A stretch of 64,000 bases of DNA from Planktophila turicensis (lineage in GTDB: Bacteria > Actinomycetota > Actinomycetes > Nanopelagicales > Nanopelagicaceae), in NCBI GenBank assembly GCA_965234405.1, contig OZ248346.1. The stretch is one strand, 5' to 3'. The translations under genes and the position numbers were made by a program. Below the pieces are notes generated by a model. The model searched no databases. It worked only from the letters and a program-made list of their open reading frames with translations, and was not told the origin of the DNA. Positions 61,052 through 64,000 of the stretch are shown piece by piece. Positions within the stretch are counted from its first letter, which is position 1, and every line of letters starts with the position of its first letter.

Positions 61052-61532
61052 GTCTGTTTTCCTTCTTGTTTATGGGGTGATGTTCTTTCATGTGATTAGA
61101 GATTGCTTCTGATATTTCGATCAAAGACTTCATTTGAGCCTGGGTTAGGACCTCGCTGAAACAATGATTGATTTCTTTTGACTGCAAAGGAATTGCAGCC
61201 TCAGCTATTTTTCTTCCCTTAGCTGTGATGGAGACATCGAAGCAGCGAGAATCATCGGTATTTCTAGATTTCTTTACAAAACCAGTCTCTTCCATCCTTG
61301 AAATCTGATGAGACATTCGGCTTATTTCCCAACCAAGCCCCTGTGCAAGTCGATTCAGGTTCACGCTTGGGACAGTCAATTCAGAAAGAGCGACAAGCAC
61401 TACGTATTCCGTTCCAGAAATTCCAGAGTGGTTAGTAATTTGTCGACCAAGGTGAGGAAGCAAACTGGTGCCGATTTTGTGGAATGCACGCCAGGCCTTG
61501 GAGTCGAGCTCCTTCATTCCCTTTTGTGCCAC
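61026..61532 (-). CDS. MarR family transcriptional regulator
   Basis: 168 residues with a GTG start. Winged helix with LAQGLGWEISRMSHQISRME (recognition helix) and wing KKSRNTDDSRCFDVSITAKG, the DxR motif of MarR. A perfect palindrome lies 20 bases upstream between it and the divergent isomerase-like gene, so it probably represses both directions and responds to a small, perhaps electrophilic, molecule handled by the OYE. Confidence 0.93.
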   Translation of the reverse strand: MAQKGMKELDSKAWRAFHKIGTSLLPHLGRQITNHSGISGTEYVVLVALSELTVPSVNLNRLAQGLGWEISRMSHQISRMEETGFVKKSRNTDDSRCFDVSITAKGRKIAEAAIPLQSKEINHCFSEVLTQAQMKSLIEISEAISNHMKEHHPINKKENRHDAVTQRS

Positions 61533-61551
61533 GAAAGTATTAAATCAGATA

Positions 61552-61569
61552 TACTTGATATGTCAAGTA
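61552..61569. promoter_or_regulatory. MarR operator candidate
   Basis: Perfect dyad TACTTGA-TATG-TCAAGTA in the 64-base divergent gap between marR and the isomerase-like gene. A second, overlapping inverted pair AAGTAT (61535-61540)/ATACTT (61551-61556) lies beside it. Size and place are typical for MarR autoregulation. Confidence 0.7.
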
Positions 61570-61596
61570 ATAAGCAGATTTAGAAAGAGCCCCCCA

Positions 61597-61872
61597 ATGA
61601 ATAGTTATATGGTCGTTTCCACTTTTAAAGAAAGCGTTACACAAGACGAAATTCGAGCATTGATTCCAGCAGAGCAGTTGCAAGCTAAATTGTTGGAAGC
61701 GCAAGGTTTGTTGGGGAGCATCAAAGTTGCGATGCCTAAGCGCACGGTGTTTCTTGAGGCATTTGGCCAAGACGATCAAGGCGTCCTAGAAACCATCCAC
61801 TCGCTTCCGCTAGCCGCGCTTTGGAACATTGAATTGTTCTCGATAACGCCACCAGCAGGATCTAGCGTATAA
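61597..61872 (+). CDS. Muconolactone-isomerase-like small protein
   Basis: 91 residues from the ATG at 61597; upstream frame is not protein-like. YMVVSTFKESVTQDEIRALI and HSLPLAALWNIELFSIT resemble the muconolactone delta-isomerase fold (ferredoxin-like, ending SLPL..x.IxVTPL). Divergently paired with marR across the palindrome. May act on, or sense, the same small molecule. Real enzymatic role unproven. Confidence 0.75.
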   Translation: MNSYMVVSTFKESVTQDEIRALIPAEQLQAKLLEAQGLLGSIKVAMPKRTVFLEAFGQDDQGVLETIHSLPLAALWNIELFSITPPAGSSV

Positions 61873-61893
61873 AAGTTCATATAGAACTAACAA

Positions 61894-62811
61894 TCAAATC
61901 TTGAGAGATATGCCAGTTTCTTTCTCGGAAAGTTCCCAGAGCTTGCGAATGTTCGTCTTATTCCGAGTTCGCAATATGGGGTGCTTTACCGGGGCGCCGT
62001 TATTTCCAAATCTTGGACTGTAGAACTGACCACCTTTAGCTTCGGGATCAAGAGCAGCTCTAATTTGCGGCCGAGCACCTTCACCAGGCTCCATTCCCAC
62101 GTGAGCAGCTAGGTACTTTGAAAGGGTTCCAGTCCAACCTGCAGCGCCCTTGTCGAAAGTCTCAACCTGTAAGTTTGTGTGAGACAACCCTGGGTGCGCC
62201 AAAAGGCTCATGGCTTTTTTTCCTGCATTTTTGAACTCGTTATCTAATCCAAGAGCAAAGAAATAGTTGGCTAATTTTGATTGGGCATATGCCTTCCATG
62301 GGGCGTACTTCTTGCGCAAATGTGGATCATCAAAGTTGATGTTCCACACCAAGTGGTGCGCAGTGCTGGTCACAGTAACAACTCGGGCTTGTTCTGCTGC
62401 CAATAAGTTATCCATTAGAAGTCCAGTAAGACTCCAATGGCCTAAATGGTTAACGCCAAACTGACTTTCAAAGCCATCTTCAGTTTTCATTTCTGGCATA
62501 GCCATAATTCCAGCGTTATTTATCAAGAGATCTAATTGGCTGAACTTGTTGCCAACTTCTGCAGCTGCGGCTCTGATACTGCCCTGAGAGGCAAGATCCA
62601 AGCGAAGTAGTTCTACTTGGGCTTTTGGTATGAGCTTTTGAACTTCTGCAACTGCTGCCTTGCCCTTTTCTTCATTTCTAGCGGCGAGAAGTACATGAGC
62701 ACCTTTAGAGGCTAAAGCCTTAACCGTTTCAAAACCTAGACCGATATTGCCACCAGTAACTAGCGCAGTCTTGCCTTTAAGTGACGGGGTTTTATCTATT
62801 GAAAATGACAT
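61894..62811 (-). CDS. Short-chain dehydrogenase/reductase
   Basis: 305 residues. Cofactor motif TGGNIGLGFETVKAL, NNAGIMAMPE, catalytic Tyr/Lys in WKAYAQSKLANYFF and Ser in TVTSTAHHLV. Closest to the retinol-dehydrogenase/oxidoreductase class of about 300 residues. Lies 68 bases downstream of the arsR gene on the same strand. Confidence 0.93.
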   Translation of the reverse strand: MSFSIDKTPSLKGKTALVTGGNIGLGFETVKALASKGAHVLLAARNEEKGKAAVAEVQKLIPKAQVELLRLDLASQGSIRAAAAEVGNKFSQLDLLINNAGIMAMPEMKTEDGFESQFGVNHLGHWSLTGLLMDNLLAAEQARVVTVTSTAHHLVWNINFDDPHLRKKYAPWKAYAQSKLANYFFALGLDNEFKNAGKKAMSLLAHPGLSHTNLQVETFDKGAAGWTGTLSKYLAAHVGMEPGEGARPQIRAALDPEAKGGQFYSPRFGNNGAPVKHPILRTRNKTNIRKLWELSEKETGISLKI

Positions 62812-62845
62812 TAGTGGCCTCCGAAGATTCTTGATGCGTTGATGA

Positions 62846-62866
62846 GTCGAAACCTATCAACCTATT
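62846..62866 (-). promoter_or_regulatory. Candidate regulator site before SDR gene
   Basis: 21 bases matching 16 of 21 positions with 63202-63222 upstream of arsR (shared GTCGAAAC and TCAACC cores). Possible ArsR binding site; similarity alone. Confidence 0.3.
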
Positions 62867-62879
62867 AGACCACCGTCAA

Positions 62880-63182
62880 CTAGCAATCCCACAGAAGTTT
62901 CATAAATTTTTTGAGATTCTTAGAGGCATCAGACCACTCAGACTCATAGAAGATTTCCCGAGACTTCTTGGTCGATTTGAGTAGGCCAGCATTGCTCAGA
63001 ATCTTTAGGTGGTGGGAGATAGTCGGACGAGCCAGATTCAGCCGTTCAGTAATCTGTAGGACATTGAGCGGCCCTTCCGTTTCAAGCATGATCAAAATAT
63101 CTTGCCTATTGGGGTCGCCAAGGGCATTAAAAACTAATGAGCAATCCCTAGCAACTTTTCGAACCTGATTTTCCGTAACCAT
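62880..63182 (-). CDS. ArsR family transcriptional regulator
   Basis: 100 residues. Winged helix with VFNALGDPNRQDILIMLE, ARPTISHHLKILSNAGLL and the wing KKSREIFYE. Lacks the ELCVCDL metal site of classical ArsR, so it likely senses something other than arsenic. Same strand as the SDR gene, which it may control. A short palindrome GGGT-ATCA-ACCC lies near 63190. Confidence 0.92.
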   Translation of the reverse strand: MVTENQVRKVARDCSLVFNALGDPNRQDILIMLETEGPLNVLQITERLNLARPTISHHLKILSNAGLLKSTKKSREIFYESEWSDASKNLKKFMKLLWDC

Positions 63183-63201
63183 AAGATAAGGGTATCAACC
63201 C

Positions 63202-63222
63202 GTCGAAACTCTTCAACCGAAT
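63202..63222 (-). promoter_or_regulatory. Candidate regulator site before arsR
   Basis: Partner of the 62846-62866 sequence; 20 bases before the arsR start. Confidence 0.3.
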
Positions 63223-63265
63223 CCGAATTGAACTTTTGGAAGTTGTTTCAAGTTGATTAATCTTT

Positions 63266-63289
63266 GGGGGCAAAATTGAGGGCAATTGA
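63266..63289. repeat. G-rich direct repeat, right inner end of module 2
   Basis: GGGCAAAATTGA (63268-63279) followed at once by GGGCAATTGA (63280-63289), preceded by extra Gs. Lies 38 bases inside copy 3 and parallels the GTGGG cluster at the left end. Confidence 0.45.
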
Positions 63290-63326
63290 ACATTTTGAGC
63301 GTTGCTTCACGCATAACAATGTCGTC

Positions 63327-63350
63327 TCCGGCTTATAGGGCGACTCTTCT
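63327..63350 (+). repeat. rnpB 3'-end direct repeat, copy 3
   Basis: 24 nt identical to 58579-58602. No rnpB sequence precedes it. Confidence 0.9.
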
Positions 63351-63414
63351 TTAACTTAATGTCTAGCGATTTCAATTTGGCCAGCTTTTGAGCTTTATGT
63401 GGTTTACTTCTTAA

Positions 63415-64000
63415 ATGCAATCGGGTAGAAACGTGGCTGGCTTACTCCTGGCCATTATGTTTACAATTTCAAACTTGACCCCTGCTTACGCCCACCAGCC
63501 AATTAACCTCACCGCAACTAACTCAAGTGCTAATAAGGGACCAATCATTGTTGATGGCAAAGTCTCCTTTGTAATCAGAGCAAATTTCACAAAGCCAAAT
63601 CAAAGTCAAGGATTTCGGGCAGCATTACAAGCAGGTGAGACATTGTATTTTGAGTACTTAATCATTGATAAAGCACCAGAGAATAAATTAGCTAAAAACA
63701 AATTACCAGTTGCCACAATCACCGATCCAGCTGGGAAAAAAATGGTAATCAATTTCACTGAACGTACTAAATTCTATTATCCATTTCTCGACACGAATTT
63801 CGTGTATTTGGCAAAATATAATCAAGCAGCTCTTGATGGAATATATAAGTTTACTTTGCGATCAAAGGTAAAGGCCGCAATCCAAGTTGTAGTTGGAACT
63901 CTAGAAACTTATGGTGAGGTTCTATCACCTGCCACCTGTCCAGCATGGGTGGAACCAATAGATGAGGTAAAGATTCTGCCTGCATATGCCGAAGGGCTAG
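63415..64000 (+). CDS. Secreted protein, C-terminus beyond window
   Basis: Open from the ATG at 63415 to the window edge (195 codons). Signal peptide AGLLLAIMFTISNLTPAYA, then a beta-rich domain (GKVSFVIRANFTKPNQ, YKFTLRSKVKAAIQVVVGTL, SPATCPAWVEP). AT-rich codons (AAA, AAT, ATT), like the island genes. No family recognised. It may be the first gene of a third module or of the original downstream region. Confidence 0.75.
   Translation, partial: MQSGRNVAGLLLAIMFTISNLTPAYAHQPINLTATNSSANKGPIIVDGKVSFVIRANFTKPNQSQGFRAALQAGETLYFEYLIIDKAPENKLAKNKLPVATITDPAGKKMVINFTERTKFYYPFLDTNFVYLAKYNQAALDGIYKFTLRSKVKAAIQVVVGTLETYGEVLSPATCPAWVEPIDEVKILPAYAEGL

Larger units (their letters stand above)
58603..63350. 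mobile_element. Candidate two-module genomic island at rnpB 3' end
   Basis: Bounded by direct repeats of the rnpB end at 58575, 59333 and 63327. Module 1 (58603-59332) holds only a GNAT acetyltransferase; module 2 (59361-63326) holds six accessory genes with two local regulators. The design, a target whose 3' end is regenerated at each insertion, is that of tRNA/tmRNA-targeting integrative elements. No integrase or replication gene is seen, so mobility is inferred from the repeats alone. Confidence 0.55.

Overview
The window looks like a chromosomal stretch of a small-genome, free-living freshwater actinobacterium of the acI group (order Nanopelagicales, Planktophila/Nanopelagicus-like). The basis is a green-type actinorhodopsin, the actinobacterial gene order argS-lysA-hom-thrC-thrB-rho-rpmE-prfA-prmC-(tsaC)-glyA-wecA-atp operon, a SAM-IV-type riboswitch, an Asp-type MurA, GlgE, homodimeric AceE, moderate GC content, very short spacers and many leaderless starts. 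The species assignment is inference; nothing here was searched against a database.

Layout. 1-6.4 kb: acyltransferase (cut by the window edge), Ala-rich coiled-coil protein, TrhA/hemolysin III, MFS exporter, then actinorhodopsin with a strong terminator, a small membrane protein, and metY behind a SAM riboswitch. 6.4-10.1 kb: tRNA-Leu, an HhH protein, and a xylose-type ABC importer (binding protein, single-domain ATPase, permease). 10.3-16.6 kb: argS, lysA, hom, thrC, thrB. 16.8-24.3 kb: rho, small secreted protein, rpmE, prfA, prmC, a divergent TsaC-like gene, glyA, wecA. 24.3-31.8 kb: complete F1Fo ATP synthase operon with two AtpI/AtpZ-like genes and an unusually short epsilon subunit. 31.8-43.5 kb: murA, cobalamin adenosyltransferase, a Lys/Thr/Ala/Pro-rich secreted protein, an ABC-2 exporter, a zinc-motif protein, ALDH, hydrolase, AI-2E permease, DUF4032, YbbN-like protein, MFS. 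43.4-50.1 kb: aceE-glgE-glgB, overlapping or closely packed. 50.2-58.2 kb: DUF3052, peroxiredoxin, tRNA-Val, HEAT protein, DUF1801, zinc-ribbon protein, RNase H/phosphatase fusion, TerC, beta-CASP nuclease, P1B ATPase.

58.25-64 kb is the accessory part. The RNase P RNA gene (rnpB) is followed by two more copies of its own last 24-28 nt, in the same orientation, 0.76 kb and 4.75 kb downstream. These look like attachment-site repeats bounding two small cargo modules: a GNAT acetyltransferase alone; and a redox/regulator set (old yellow enzyme, DUF6069-like protein, MarR, muconolactone-isomerase-like protein, SDR, ArsR). G-rich short repeats lie just inside both ends of the larger module. No integrase is visible, so the modules are either remnants, depend on an integrase elsewhere, or continue past the right edge.

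Working together: actinorhodopsin and the ATP synthase can couple light to ATP; the importer, AceE and GlgE/GlgB handle sugar uptake, entry to acetyl-CoA and alpha-glucan storage; MetY, Hom, ThrB/C and LysA cover aspartate-family amino acids. Many genes have a TANNNT box 5-7 nt before the start codon, the signature of leaderless mRNA.
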